From Komagataeibacter sp. FNDCF1 (GTDB taxonomy: Bacteria > Pseudomonadota > Alphaproteobacteria > Acetobacterales > Acetobacteraceae): a DNA stretch of 64,000 nucleotides. Below are positions 47,608 to 56,689 of the stretch, in pieces. The position numbers and the translations under genes are program-made. The notes under the pieces are model-generated. The model was given only the letters and a program-made list of their open reading frames with translations. It was not told the origin of the DNA and made no database searches. The stretch spans positions 871,001-935,000 of the forward strand of contig NZ_JAIWOT010000001.1 in the NCBI RefSeq assembly GCF_021295335.1, read 5' to 3'. Within the stretch, counting starts at the first letter, position 1. Each line of letters begins with the position of its first letter.

Positions 47608-49119
47608 ATGACTGACACGGCGCTCGCATCCATCTGCGGTTTTGCTTTTTCCGGTATCGAGGCCGTTCCGGTCAAGGTCGAGGTCCAGCTTTCCGTGGGC
47701 CTGCCATCCTTCCTGATCGTGGGCCTGCCCGACAAGGCCATCAATGAATCGCGCGAGCGCGTGCGCGCCGCACTGTCCGCCATGGGGCTTGCGCTGCCGG
47801 CCAAGCGCATCGTGGTGAACATGGTGCCTGCCAACCTGATGAAGGAAGGCTCTCATTTCGACCTGCCCATAGCCTTGGCGCTGCTGGTGGTCATGGGCCT
47901 GCTTTCTGGCGACATGGCACAGCGTTACGCCGCACTGGGCGAACTGTCGCTTGATGGTGGCGTCAACCCGGTCTGTGGCGTGCTGCCAGCGGCCATGGCG
48001 GCATGCGGCCTGTCACTGGGGCTGATCTGCCCGGCAGCCCAGGGCGTGGAAGCCCGCTGGGCCAGTGATGACATGGATATCCTTGCCATCCGCTCCCTGC
48101 CCGAACTGCTCAATCATTTCCGTGGGCAGCAGGTGATCGACCCGGTTGAACTGCCCGAACGGCTGGACCCGGACCTGACCGCCCTGCCCGACCTTGCGGA
48201 CATACGCGGCATGGAAACCGGCCGTCGTGCGCTGGAAATCGCAGCCGCTGGCCGCCATTCGCTGCTGATGATCGGGCCGCCGGGGGCTGGCAAGTCCATG
48301 CTGGCGGCTCGCCTGCCCGGCATCATGCCCGACCTGACCACGACGGAAATGCTGGAGATCAGCCGCATCCACAGCATTGGCGGGCTGCTCAGGGATGGGC
48401 AGCCGGTCTCCCGCCCGCCCTTTCGTGACCCGCATCATTCCGCCAGCCCCACGGCGCTGAGCGGTGGCGGTGCCCGTGCCCGCCCTGGTGAGGTCAGCCT
48501 GGCGCATCGTGGCGTGCTGTTTCTGGACGAACTGCCGGAGTTTGCCCGCTCCGCGCTGGAAATCCTGCGTCAGCCGATGGAAACGGGGTCCATTTCCATT
48601 GCGCGCGCCGCAGCCCACGTCACCTACCCTGCCCGCTTCCAGCTTGTGGCTGCCATGAACCCGTGCAAATGCGGCTATCTGGGTGACGCCGCACAGGAAT
48701 GCCGCAAGGCACCACGCTGTGGCGAGGATTATCAGGCCCGCCTGTCCGGCCCGCTGCTGGACCGGCTGGACATGGCCGTGCATGTTGAACCCATGCCCCT
48801 CGCCCGTATTGCCGAACCCCGGGGTGGTGAGCCCAGCGCCATCGTAGCCGCGCGTGTGATGGAAGCCGTGCTGCGGCAACGCACACGCCAGGGCGAGGCC
48901 CGCAATGCCGAGGCCCCGATCGACGATTTCCGCATTACCGCAGCCGCGCGTGACTTCGCGGTTCAGGCGGCGGAAAAGATCCCGCTTTCCGCCCGTGGCT
49001 TTACCCGCCTGCTGCGCGTCAGCCGCACCATAGCCGACCTTGCGGCAAGTGCTGATGTGGAACGGGCCCATATTGCCGAAGCGCTGATGTACCGCATCCG
49101 CCGCCCCGGCAGAAAATAG
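47608..49119 (+). CDS. comM: YifB/ComM family magnesium chelatase-like AAA ATPase
   Basis: 503 residues. An N-terminal Lon-protease-like S5 domain (FSGIEAVPVKVEVQLS, GLPSFLIVGLPDKAI). The AAA+ core has Walker A GPPGAGKSM, LFLDELPEF and CPCK-type zinc segment (NPCKCGYLG, then CRKAPRCGEDY). ComM in naturally transformable species is a branch-migration helicase; the role in alphaproteobacteria is presumably recombination-related. Confidence 0.94.
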   Translation: MTDTALASICGFAFSGIEAVPVKVEVQLSVGLPSFLIVGLPDKAINESRERVRAALSAMGLALPAKRIVVNMVPANLMKEGSHFDLPIALALLVVMGLLSGDMAQRYAALGELSLDGGVNPVCGVLPAAMAACGLSLGLICPAAQGVEARWASDDMDILAIRSLPELLNHFRGQQVIDPVELPERLDPDLTALPDLADIRGMETGRRALEIAAAGRHSLLMIGPPGAGKSMLAARLPGIMPDLTTTEMLEISRIHSIGGLLRDGQPVSRPPFRDPHHSASPTALSGGGARARPGEVSLAHRGVLFLDELPEFARSALEILRQPMETGSISIARAAAHVTYPARFQLVAAMNPCKCGYLGDAAQECRKAPRCGEDYQARLSGPLLDRLDMAVHVEPMPLARIAEPRGGEPSAIVAARVMEAVLRQRTRQGEARNAEAPIDDFRITAAARDFAVQAAEKIPLSARGFTRLLRVSRTIADLAASADVERAHIAEALMYRIRRPGRK

Positions 49120-49188
49120 CGCGGCAAGCCCCTTTTCCCCCTTGCGCCCGATGCCCTGCTGGACTAACAAGGCCCCACCGAAGCGGAT

Positions 49189-49263
49189 GGGTGCGTAGCT
49201 CAGCGGTAGAGCATCGCCTTCACACGGCGGGGGTCACAGGTTCAATCCCTGTCGCACCCACCA
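49189..49263 (+). tRNA. tRNA-Val(CAC)
   Basis: 75 nt. Acceptor GGGTGCG pairs with CGCACCC. D arm GCTCAGCGGTAGAGC, anticodon stem CGCC/GGCG around loop TTCACAC giving CAC (reads GUG). T loop TTCAATC, and CCA is encoded. No repeat of its 3' end was found nearby, so no integrated element is marked. Confidence 0.95.
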
Positions 49264-49376
49264 TCCGGTCTCCCCCATATTAAAAATATTGATGTGCTCA
49301 GGCTGCATGCGGTCATCCATAGGCCCGGTATTGTCACATGCCTGTTCCTGCGCCCGACCCTGTGGTCAGTTCCGGA

Positions 49377-49757
49377 TCATGGCCCTCGTGCAATGGCGTC
49401 ACGGCATCTGACATAGGACAGTTTGTCCTGAAACAGGAACAGCACGTAATAATCCAGCGTCCGCCGCCGTCTGCGGGTGGGATTGGTGTAGAACGGAAAG
49501 ACATCGAACGGCCCGTCGTACCCCTCCGGCACGGGGTCGCGCGCATTTATGCAGCGCACACGGAACAGCGGGGCGTAAACGGTGGCATCCGAATCGGTGC
49601 GCCTGACATGAAACAGGTTCCGGCGGAATTTGCGCAGGCGCTCGGGCAGGACAAAGATCAGGTTCTGCTCAAGGAAATTCTGCGGCGGGTTACGGTCGCG
49701 CAGGTATTTCATGTCCTCGGGCATGTCACAGAAAAAATTGGTGTCCTGTACGATCAT
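49377..49757 (-). CDS. Hypothetical protein (126 aa)
   Basis: No family recognised. 126 residues rich in Phe, Tyr, Arg and Asp, with repeated short hydrophobic-aromatic stretches (QNLIFVLPERL, DYYVLFLFQDKLSYVRC). No signal peptide or membrane segment. Five consecutive arginines near the end. The ATG at 49757 follows AAAGGGG. It lies 125 bp downstream of the 629-residue orphan gene on the same strand and may share its transcript. Moderate codon bias supports coding. Confidence 0.55.
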   Translation of the reverse strand: MIVQDTNFFCDMPEDMKYLRDRNPPQNFLEQNLIFVLPERLRKFRRNLFHVRRTDSDATVYAPLFRVRCINARDPVPEGYDGPFDVFPFYTNPTRRRRRTLDYYVLFLFQDKLSYVRCRDAIARGP

Positions 49758-49882
49758 TATACGCTTTTGCCCCTTTCCGGCAGTACCCTCCTGCATGTAC
49801 GGCTCATGGCATGGCTGCCTGCGCGCGCCATTCAATGGACTACCCGTCTCCATATGGGCATGGGGCCGCCGTTTTGCAGGGG

Positions 49883-51772
49883 TCAGAAACCGAACATATG
49901 GTCGATCGAAAAGCGGCCTTCCCCATCCGCCCGCCGCCCGTGGTAACCAAACAGGCGGCATGTCGTATCGCGAATGATCACATACCCCCCCGGCCCCGCC
50001 CGGCGCAGGGCCGTCACGCCAAATATCCGGTCGGGCCGGATCAGACGTGAGCCGGACATGGGAATGGCAATCTTCTCGCATGCGATCACCTCTCCACTGG
50101 CGGCATGCAGGTGCAAGGACGTGTCCGATACCGCGTGCCATGTGGCGGATGTGGGGTAGATGAGCTTGCAGAAGCTGTATGGTTCCTCACACGCCGCCGT
50201 CAGGAACAGCCGCGTGCTCAGCCCCGGTGGTGAACCGGCATAGGATTGCGGCTCCCCCCGATAGGTCATGACGGTATTGAAGATATGCGAGCCGAAGCTG
50301 CTTTCGGCCATATGCCCGGTATGGCGGTCCTCATACCGGATCAGGGCATGCAGCCAGCCATCGCCACAGCCGCCATCACGGAAGTCATAGAGCAGTTCCG
50401 CATGCCCTGCCCGCCCCAAAAGTGCGCCCACGTCCACCACGCAGGCATGGTCCCGGGGCAGGCAGCCAGCGAAGTGCGACCCGGTGCCCCTGCCCTCCGT
50501 ATCGAATCCATCCACCCGGACCGGCAGGGTGGACAGGCTTTCCGCCATGGGCGACGGCAGGAGCAGCGTACGGTACCGCGCGGGGTCGGGCACGGGGAAA
50601 GGCAGCAGATAGCCGCGCCCGAAAAAACGCGGGTCCAGTTTTTCAATATGCGGATCGGGTTTCAGGTCGGCGCGCTGCACGTTCAGGTGCGCGATGCGGG
50701 TACGTCCGCCACGCGTGACCTCGTAGCGCGGGCGCACCACGTAGCCACCGGCACGGAATTCGATCTGCTCGGGCCAGGCCAGACCGGGCAGCACGTCACG
50801 CATGTGCACGGCCATGGTCTGGTAGGGTGCAAGATCACACCCTATGGGCACCAGCGTATCCCGCCCCATGCGGTTGAGCTGCATGCTGCCAGCCGGTATC
50901 GGCAGGGCATGGCTGTTCTGGACCCACAGCACCACGTCCTCCCCATCCGCCGGGGCTGGCAGGTTGGCATAGCGGTTGGCAGGCCAGGCATTCGCGTCAT
51001 GGGTTACGGACAGGCTGGCATTGCTGCCCTTTCCCCGTGTCTCCAGCGCGTATTTGACCACGTCATGCCCGGCAATACCCTGCGCATGGATGAAAAGCTG
51101 GCCGGTAAATTCCGGCAGGCCGAAGCGCTGCCGGATCTCGGCACTGTCAATGATAATGGCCTGCCCGGCATCCGGTACTTCCTGCTGCCATGTGTGCAGC
51201 ACGTGCCCATTGCCATCAAAAAGGCGCAGCCACAGCCGGACCGCCTGCGCGCCGTAGCGTGCCCAGTAATTGGCTGTCACGACACGGGTGGAAAATTCCT
51301 CCGTCTCACGGAAAAAGGCAAGATTGGTCGCGAAATTCAGCCGGTCCAGATAGGCGTGCCCGACCGAGAGCATGTCCGCGGGCAGGCGCACGGATTCCAG
51401 TGTATGGAGCACGCTCCCCTGCGGCAGCAGGGTGGACAGGCGGGCACACATGGCCCCGTGGCTGAAATCCAGCGCCCAGACGGCACCCGCCCCCGTCCGG
51501 GCCAGATCCACCACCGGCTGCAGGACATGCCCCGCGCTGGTCTGCCCCACCTTCAGCGAATCATGCGTGTACACCCCTGCCACCGTAATGGGACAGGGCA
51601 GCAGGGCCAACAGCGTCTGGGCCATGCCATGCGGGTCATACAGCGCCACGGGGCCGATGCTGGCCAGATGATGTGCCAGTATCTCCAGCTTTTCCGCCGC
51701 CAGCGGGTGTGTAAGGGCCTTGTAGGCCGTGTTTCCACCCGAATGCGGGTCAAAAGTATGAATGCCGAGCAT
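49883..51772 (-). CDS. Large protein of unknown function (629 aa)
   Basis: Cytoplasmic by sequence: no signal or membrane segment. Residues about 1-150 look like a Rossmann-type domain (GPVALYDPHGMAQTLLALL, then ITVAGVYTHDSLKVGQTSAGHVLQPV), a pattern seen in small-molecule-sensing or sugar-modifying modules. The remainder is beta-rich with many aromatic residues and repeated 'VRLWLRLFDGNGHVLHTWQ' type strands, suggestive of sandwich domains. No enzyme motif is recognised. Neighbours are an ELM1/DUF1022 gene upstream and a small orphan downstream on the same strand. Confidence 0.75.
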   Translation of the reverse strand: MLGIHTFDPHSGGNTAYKALTHPLAAEKLEILAHHLASIGPVALYDPHGMAQTLLALLPCPITVAGVYTHDSLKVGQTSAGHVLQPVVDLARTGAGAVWALDFSHGAMCARLSTLLPQGSVLHTLESVRLPADMLSVGHAYLDRLNFATNLAFFRETEEFSTRVVTANYWARYGAQAVRLWLRLFDGNGHVLHTWQQEVPDAGQAIIIDSAEIRQRFGLPEFTGQLFIHAQGIAGHDVVKYALETRGKGSNASLSVTHDANAWPANRYANLPAPADGEDVVLWVQNSHALPIPAGSMQLNRMGRDTLVPIGCDLAPYQTMAVHMRDVLPGLAWPEQIEFRAGGYVVRPRYEVTRGGRTRIAHLNVQRADLKPDPHIEKLDPRFFGRGYLLPFPVPDPARYRTLLLPSPMAESLSTLPVRVDGFDTEGRGTGSHFAGCLPRDHACVVDVGALLGRAGHAELLYDFRDGGCGDGWLHALIRYEDRHTGHMAESSFGSHIFNTVMTYRGEPQSYAGSPPGLSTRLFLTAACEEPYSFCKLIYPTSATWHAVSDTSLHLHAASGEVIACEKIAIPMSGSRLIRPDRIFGVTALRRAGPGGYVIIRDTTCRLFGYHGRRADGEGRFSIDHMFGF

Positions 51773-51815
51773 GAACCTGTCTTATTCCACTCCGGGTAAC
51801 AAGCGGGAAAAATTA

Positions 51816-52811
51816 TTATGAAACGGCTGCAAGACCAAGGTGATGCCGCACTGCCTCGGCCGCCATAATCGTATCATCAAGCGGTGTGACCGGCCATATC
51901 TCCAGCCGCCCGGCAAAGGGCCGTATCCGCCCCGCCTGCGTCAGTTCATGCAGGAACTGCCCGATCCGGCGTGAACGCCCCGGCAGCGCCGCCACCATGA
52001 CCGGGGCCGATGTCGCCACGGCCTCCGAAATCATGGAAACGCTGTCCATCGTCACCACGATGGCATCCGCGCAGGCCAGCAGTCCCAGATACGGATTGGA
52101 CCCGGACTGCTCCCATATCCACGCATCCGGGCCCGCCAGCGCGTGGTGCAGTTCGCGGCAGACCTCCGGCGCGGTGCGGCGTGACGGGGTCAGGGCAATA
52201 CCGACATGCTCGCGCCGCATCATCGTGGCAAGCTGCCCTCCCAGCACCGCCCCTTCCGTCCTGCCCAGACGGAAGCGCCCGTTCCCGCCCCCGACCAGTA
52301 CCGCTACCAGCGGGCGCGGCAGGCGGGACAGGCGGGACGCCCATTCCACCCGCGCCCGCGCCAGCAGGTCCGGGGTCACGCCATGCAGCGCCGTACGGGT
52401 CAGGATCACGTTTGGCCCCGTAATCCTGTCATGCCGGTTGGCAATGACAAGGTCGAAGCGTGAAGGCGGCAGGCGCGGATTCTGGACCTGTATCACGCAC
52501 GCTCCCTTCCTGCGCAGCGCGGCCCCCACCGCGCCGCCGCTGCCACCTATGCTGATGACGGGATGCTCCAGATAGTCAGCCCCCAGCCCCAGCGGCTGCA
52601 CGGCCCTCAGGGGCATGGGCCACCATGCGGTCGGAACATGCCGCCACAGCCCACGTGGGGCCAGGGCATGCAGTTGTGGTTCCAGCCCCGCGCGCCGTGC
52701 CAGCCCGAATGTCTGTGAACGCATGCCGGCCAGGTCGGCTGCGATGACGGATGCGGGGCGGGGCGATGTGGTCATGCCGCCCATGTGGAGGGACGCACGC
52801 CGGAAGGTCAA
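51816..52811 (-). CDS. ELM1/GtrOC1-like (DUF1022) protein
   Basis: About 331 residues from a TTG codon at 52811 that has AAGGGG 7-8 bp upstream; ATG at 52775 is an alternative. GT-B-like fold: SVIAADLAGMRSQTFGLA, VISIGGSGGAVGAALR, VQVQNP-type segment, LVAVLVGGGNGRFRL and a C-terminal TMDSVSMISEAVATSAPV donor-like site. Related plant proteins (ELM1) act in mitochondrial fission; bacterial members are probably glycosyltransferases. Linked to the 629-residue orphan by 43 bp, so likely co-transcribed. Confidence 0.82.
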   Translation of the reverse strand: MTFRRASLHMGGMTTSPRPASVIAADLAGMRSQTFGLARRAGLEPQLHALAPRGLWRHVPTAWWPMPLRAVQPLGLGADYLEHPVISIGGSGGAVGAALRRKGACVIQVQNPRLPPSRFDLVIANRHDRITGPNVILTRTALHGVTPDLLARARVEWASRLSRLPRPLVAVLVGGGNGRFRLGRTEGAVLGGQLATMMRREHVGIALTPSRRTAPEVCRELHHALAGPDAWIWEQSGSNPYLGLLACADAIVVTMDSVSMISEAVATSAPVMVAALPGRSRRIGQFLHELTQAGRIRPFAGRLEIWPVTPLDDTIMAAEAVRHHLGLAAVS

Positions 52812-52857
52812 TGCCCTGCCCCTTTTGTCCAGCCCCCAGCCGCGCTAAGGGACTGCA

Positions 52858-53988
52858 ATGAGCGAGACAGAACCGACTTTTCCCGGCATGGGGCTGGACG
52901 ACCGCGTGGTGGCGGCCCTGACCCGTATGGGCCTGCACACTCCTTCCGTCATCCAGCGTGCGGTCATTCCCCCCATCATGGCGGGGCGGGATGTCGAGGC
53001 CCGTGCGGGCACGGGCAGCGGCAAGACAGTTGCCTTCGCCGCCCCCATCCTGTCCAGCCTCATGGCGCAGGAGGCTGACAACAGCCGCGTGCGCTGTCTC
53101 ATCCTTTCCCCCACACGTGAACTCGCGGGACAGATCGCTGGCGTGCTGCGTGGTCTGGCCCGTGGCAGCGGGCTGCGCGTGCTGCAGGCCACCGGTGGCA
53201 CCGCGCGCGTGGCCCAGGCCAGGACGCTGGCAGGGGGAGTCGCAATCGTGGTGGGTACACCGGGGCGTGTGACCGATCTTGTCCATGGTGGGGAACTCGA
53301 TCTTTCGGCCATCGGCTCCTTCGTGCTAGATGAAGCCGACCGCATGCTTGATCCCGGCTTTGCCGAGGAAATGCTGGCCCTGGCCATGGTCCTGCCGCCA
53401 AGGCACCAGACCCTGCTGTTTTCGGCCACCATACCGCCCGCCATGGCGGAACTGGCCAGCCGCCTGCTCCACCGCCCCGTACGGATCAGCATGGAGGTGG
53501 AGGACACCCCCACGCCCCGCATCGCCCAATACGCCATTTTCGTACCCATGCGCCACAAGACGCAGGCGACACTGGCCTGCCTGCGCCAATATGGCATGGA
53601 ACGCGTGATGGTGTTCGTGCGCACACGGCAGGAGGCGGATACCATGGCACGGGCCATTTCGGCCCTGACCCCCGCCATCGCCATCCACGGCGACCATTCG
53701 CAGGCACGGCGCGAACGCATGCTGCGTGATTTCCGCCAGGGCCGCGTGGGCGTGCTGGTCGCCACCGATGTCATGGCGCGGGGAATCGACATTGATGACG
53801 TCGCCCTGGTCATCAACCATGACATCCCGCCGCAGCCCGAATCCTATGTGCACCGCATAGGCCGCACGGCGCGCGCTGGGCGCAGGGGCATGGCGGTCGC
53901 ACTATGCGCACCGGAAGAACGCCAGGCGCTCAGGGAGATCGAGCGTCTGACCGGGCAGCGCATCCGTATCGCCAGCCTGCCGGAATAG
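52858..53988 (+). CDS. DEAD-box ATP-dependent RNA helicase
   Basis: 376 residues, minimal two-domain core. Q motif TPSVIQ, motif I ARAGTGSGKT, PTRELAGQ, TPGRVTDL, DEAD (LDEADRMLDPGF), SAT, and the C-domain VLVATDVMARGIDID and HRIGRTARAGRRG. Lacks a long C-terminal tail, so it resembles RhlE-type enzymes in cold-shock or RNA-decay roles. Divergent from the ELM1 gene. Confidence 0.94.
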   Translation: MSETEPTFPGMGLDDRVVAALTRMGLHTPSVIQRAVIPPIMAGRDVEARAGTGSGKTVAFAAPILSSLMAQEADNSRVRCLILSPTRELAGQIAGVLRGLARGSGLRVLQATGGTARVAQARTLAGGVAIVVGTPGRVTDLVHGGELDLSAIGSFVLDEADRMLDPGFAEEMLALAMVLPPRHQTLLFSATIPPAMAELASRLLHRPVRISMEVEDTPTPRIAQYAIFVPMRHKTQATLACLRQYGMERVMVFVRTRQEADTMARAISALTPAIAIHGDHSQARRERMLRDFRQGRVGVLVATDVMARGIDIDDVALVINHDIPPQPESYVHRIGRTARAGRRGMAVALCAPEERQALREIERLTGQRIRIASLPE

Positions 53989-54145
53989 GTCCGGTCATGG
54001 ATTTGTCATGCATCCTGCGCCCCGGTGGTCTTGCCGTGGGATAAAGGCTGGATAAACTGCCTGCCATGATGACGCGCAACGCCCTGCCCCCTCTTGCCCC
54101 GCGGCATGGCGGACGCGGCCCGTATTCCGACCTGCCGCACGCGGC

Positions 54146-55183
54146 ATGACCTGCGGGCCGGACAATACGCCGCTGCCGGTGCGCATCGCGCGGTCCACCA
54201 CGTTCCTTGACCGCCTGCCTCCGCCGCCTTCCCGCCTGCCACGCTGGGCAATCGATATTGCCCCGCCCGACCTGTCCCCGTGGCTTGGGGGGAACTGCGG
54301 CATACCGGGGGTGATGCATTACGAAGGGCGCAGGCCGGGGCCACATGTCGTGTGCATAAGCCTGATCCATGGCAATGAATTTTCCGGCGCCATCGTGCTC
54401 GACCGCCTGCTGCGCGCGCGCATCCGCCCACGGGCGGGACGCCTGTCACTGGTTTTTGCCAATCCCGACGCAATGGCCCTGTTCGACCCCCGCAATCCCG
54501 TGCGGGCACGGTGCGTGGATGAAGACATGAACCGTATCTGGTCGCCTGACATGCTGGACGGCAGGCAGACATCACACGAACTGGACCGCGCGCGCGAACT
54601 CATGCCGGTCATCATGACGGCGGACAGGCTGCTGGACCTGCATTCCATGCTGTGGCCGGGAGATCCGCTGCTTCTGTCCGGCCTTTCGGCAGCCGGGCGG
54701 CGCATGGCACGGCGCATACGCGGGGTGGATGTGTGCGTGGCGGACCGGGGGCACCGGGGCGGATGCAGGCTGATCGACCATCCACGCTTTACAGATGGCA
54801 CGGCAGCGGCCTGCCTGCTGGAAGCCGGACAGCACTGGCAGGAAGCAACCGTCACCCGCACAATGCAGGCCGTCCTGTCCCTGATCGGGCCATGTTGTGG
54901 CCTGCCGGGCGGCAGCGAGGGACCACTGCCCCGGCACGACATGGTGGTCACCCATGTGGTGACGGCACGGACGGGTACGTTCCGCTTTGTCCGCCCCTTC
55001 CATGGGGGAGAAATCCTGCCCCGGGCCGGAACGGTCGTGGCGCATGATGGCCATGACGAGATCCGCACCCCCTACGCACGGTGCATGCTGGTCATGCCCA
55101 ACCTGCGTCCGGCACGTGGCCATACCGCCGTGCGCTTTGCCCGCGCGGACACGGACCGGGGCGATACCGCCCCGGCGCCATGA
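54146..55183 (+). CDS. Succinylglutamate desuccinylase/aspartoacylase family zinc hydrolase
   Basis: 345 residues. The zinc site is HGNE (His75, Glu78) plus His166 (DLHS), and the catalytic glutamate lies in LEAGQH (Glu226). This is the M14-like AstE/AspA carboxypeptidase fold, which deacylates N-acyl amino acids. The substrate is unknown; no arginine-catabolism genes accompany it. Start could be ATG at 54146; upstream sequence is not family-like. Confidence 0.88.
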   Translation: MTCGPDNTPLPVRIARSTTFLDRLPPPPSRLPRWAIDIAPPDLSPWLGGNCGIPGVMHYEGRRPGPHVVCISLIHGNEFSGAIVLDRLLRARIRPRAGRLSLVFANPDAMALFDPRNPVRARCVDEDMNRIWSPDMLDGRQTSHELDRARELMPVIMTADRLLDLHSMLWPGDPLLLSGLSAAGRRMARRIRGVDVCVADRGHRGGCRLIDHPRFTDGTAAACLLEAGQHWQEATVTRTMQAVLSLIGPCCGLPGGSEGPLPRHDMVVTHVVTARTGTFRFVRPFHGGEILPRAGTVVAHDGHDEIRTPYARCMLVMPNLRPARGHTAVRFARADTDRGDTAPAP

Positions 55184-55210
55184 CCGGGGCGGCATCCTTC
55201 ATGCCATCAC

Positions 55211-56518
55211 TCAGGCATAGATGGGGAAGCGTGCGCAGAGCGCCTTGACGCGTTCATGGACGGCGTGCTCGGTCTTTTCGCATCCTGCCTCGCCTTCGCT
55301 TTTTGCGAGAGCGGTCAGGACCTCGTCGATCATGAGGCCGATCTCACGGAACTCCGCCTCGCCAAAGCCGCGTGCGGTCGCCGCCGGGCTGCCCAGGCGG
55401 ATGCCCGAAGTAATGGCCGGCTTCTGCGGGTCGAACGGGATGGCGTTCTTGTTGGCGGTGATGCCCGCGCGCTCCAGCGCCCGCTCGGCGGCGCGGCCGG
55501 TCACGTTCTTGGGCCGCAGGTCAACAAGCAGCAGGTGGCAGTCCGTGCCGCCGGTCACGATGTCGAAACCGCTTGCGACCAGCGTTTCGGCCAGCACGCG
55601 GGCATTGCTGGCCACCGCTTCCTGGTAGGTGCGGAAGTCGGGGCGCAGCGCCTCGCCAAACGCCACGGCCTTGGCGGCGATGACATGCATGAGCGGGCCG
55701 CCCTGCAGGCCGGGGAACACGGCGGAGTTGATCTTCTTCGCCAGGTCCGCGTCATTGGTCAGGATCAGCCCGCCACGCGGCCCGCGCAGGGTCTTGTGGG
55801 TGGTGGAGGTGACCACATGCGCATGCGACACGGGCGAGGGGTACAGCCCGGCGGCGACCAGCCCCGCGAAATGGGCCATGTCCACCATCAGGTAGGCACC
55901 GACCTCATCGGCGATGGCGCGGAAGCGCGCGAAGTCGATGATGCGCGGATAGGCCGAGCCACCGGCCACGATCAGCTTCGGCTTCTCGGCGCGGGCCAGG
56001 CGCTCCATTTCCTCATAGTCCAGCAGGCCGTCCCCGGCGCGCACGCCATACTGCACCGCATTGAACCACTTGCCGGAATAGTTGGGGGCGGCGCCATGGG
56101 TCAGGTGACCACCGGCGGCCAGGCTCATGCCCATCACGGTATCGCCGGGCTTCACCATGGCCATGAAGGCGGCCTGGTTGGCGTTGGCGCCGGAATGGGG
56201 CTGCACGTTGGCGAATTCGGCGCCGAACATCTGCTTCACGCGGTCGATGGCCAGGCTCTCGACCTTGTCCACTTCCACGCAGCCGCCGTAATAGCGGCGG
56301 CCGGGATAGCCTTCGGCATACTTGTTGGTCAGCACGCTGCCCTGTGCCGCCATGACAGCGGCCGAGACCATGTTCTCGCTCGCGATCAGTTCGATCCCGT
56401 CGCGCTGGCGCACCTTTTCCGCATCGATCATCGCGGCCACGGCCGGGTCCGCCTCGCTCAGCGGGGCACGGAAAAACTGCTTGAGGTCAGTATGGCTGAT
56501 AGGGTCCGGCACCGTCAT
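55211..56518 (-). CDS. glyA: Serine hydroxymethyltransferase GlyA
   Basis: Interconverts serine and glycine with tetrahydrofolate, the main source of one-carbon units. 435 residues. Features: [55 protein letters not shown], and PLP lysine in [15 protein letters not shown]. Monocistronic on the minus strand. No glycine riboswitch was seen upstream. Confidence 0.98.
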   Translation of the reverse strand: MTVPDPISHTDLKQFFRAPLSEADPAVAAMIDAEKVRQRDGIELIASENMVSAAVMAAQGSVLTNKYAEGYPGRRYYGGCVEVDKVESLAIDRVKQMFGAEFANVQPHSGANANQAAFMAMVKPGDTVMGMSLAAGGHLTHGAAPNYSGKWFNAVQYGVRAGDGLLDYEEMERLARAEKPKLIVAGGSAYPRIIDFARFRAIADEVGAYLMVDMAHFAGLVAAGLYPSPVSHAHVVTSTTHKTLRGPRGGLILTNDADLAKKINSAVFPGLQGGPLMHVIAAKAVAFGEALRPDFRTYQEAVASNARVLAETLVASGFDIVTGGTDCHLLLVDLRPKNVTGRAAERALERAGITANKNAIPFDPQKPAITSGIRLGSPAATARGFGEAEFREIGLMIDEVLTALAKSEGEAGCEKTEHAVHERVKALCARFPIYA

Positions 56519-56689
56519 GTTTCTCCATTCATTGGATCGGCTGTCATTTCCGGCTAGGAAACCGGATATGACACATAGGGGAACAGGCCTGCTATGTGCG
56601 CCATATCGTGGCGGTTAGACAACGCCAAAATGACGGAGACAGGCTGATTTGACTGGTATAGCATTTTCCCATCCCATTCAGGGCACCCC

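Noticed and set aside
49189-49376. tRNA-Val as the edge of a genomic island containing the orphan genes
   Set aside because: No integrase and no direct repeat of the tRNA 3' end was seen in the following 3.5 kb; base composition looks like the rest.
55256-56557. A 433-codon plus-strand open frame opposite glyA
   Set aside because: It is the antisense shadow of a certain gene. It is rich in His, Gly and Arg, as expected for reverse-frame GC-rich sequence, and shows no family motif.
56519-56689. Glycine or other riboswitch between glyA and the permease
   Set aside because: The gap is short and I could not find the conserved aptamer cores; a covariance-model search would settle it.
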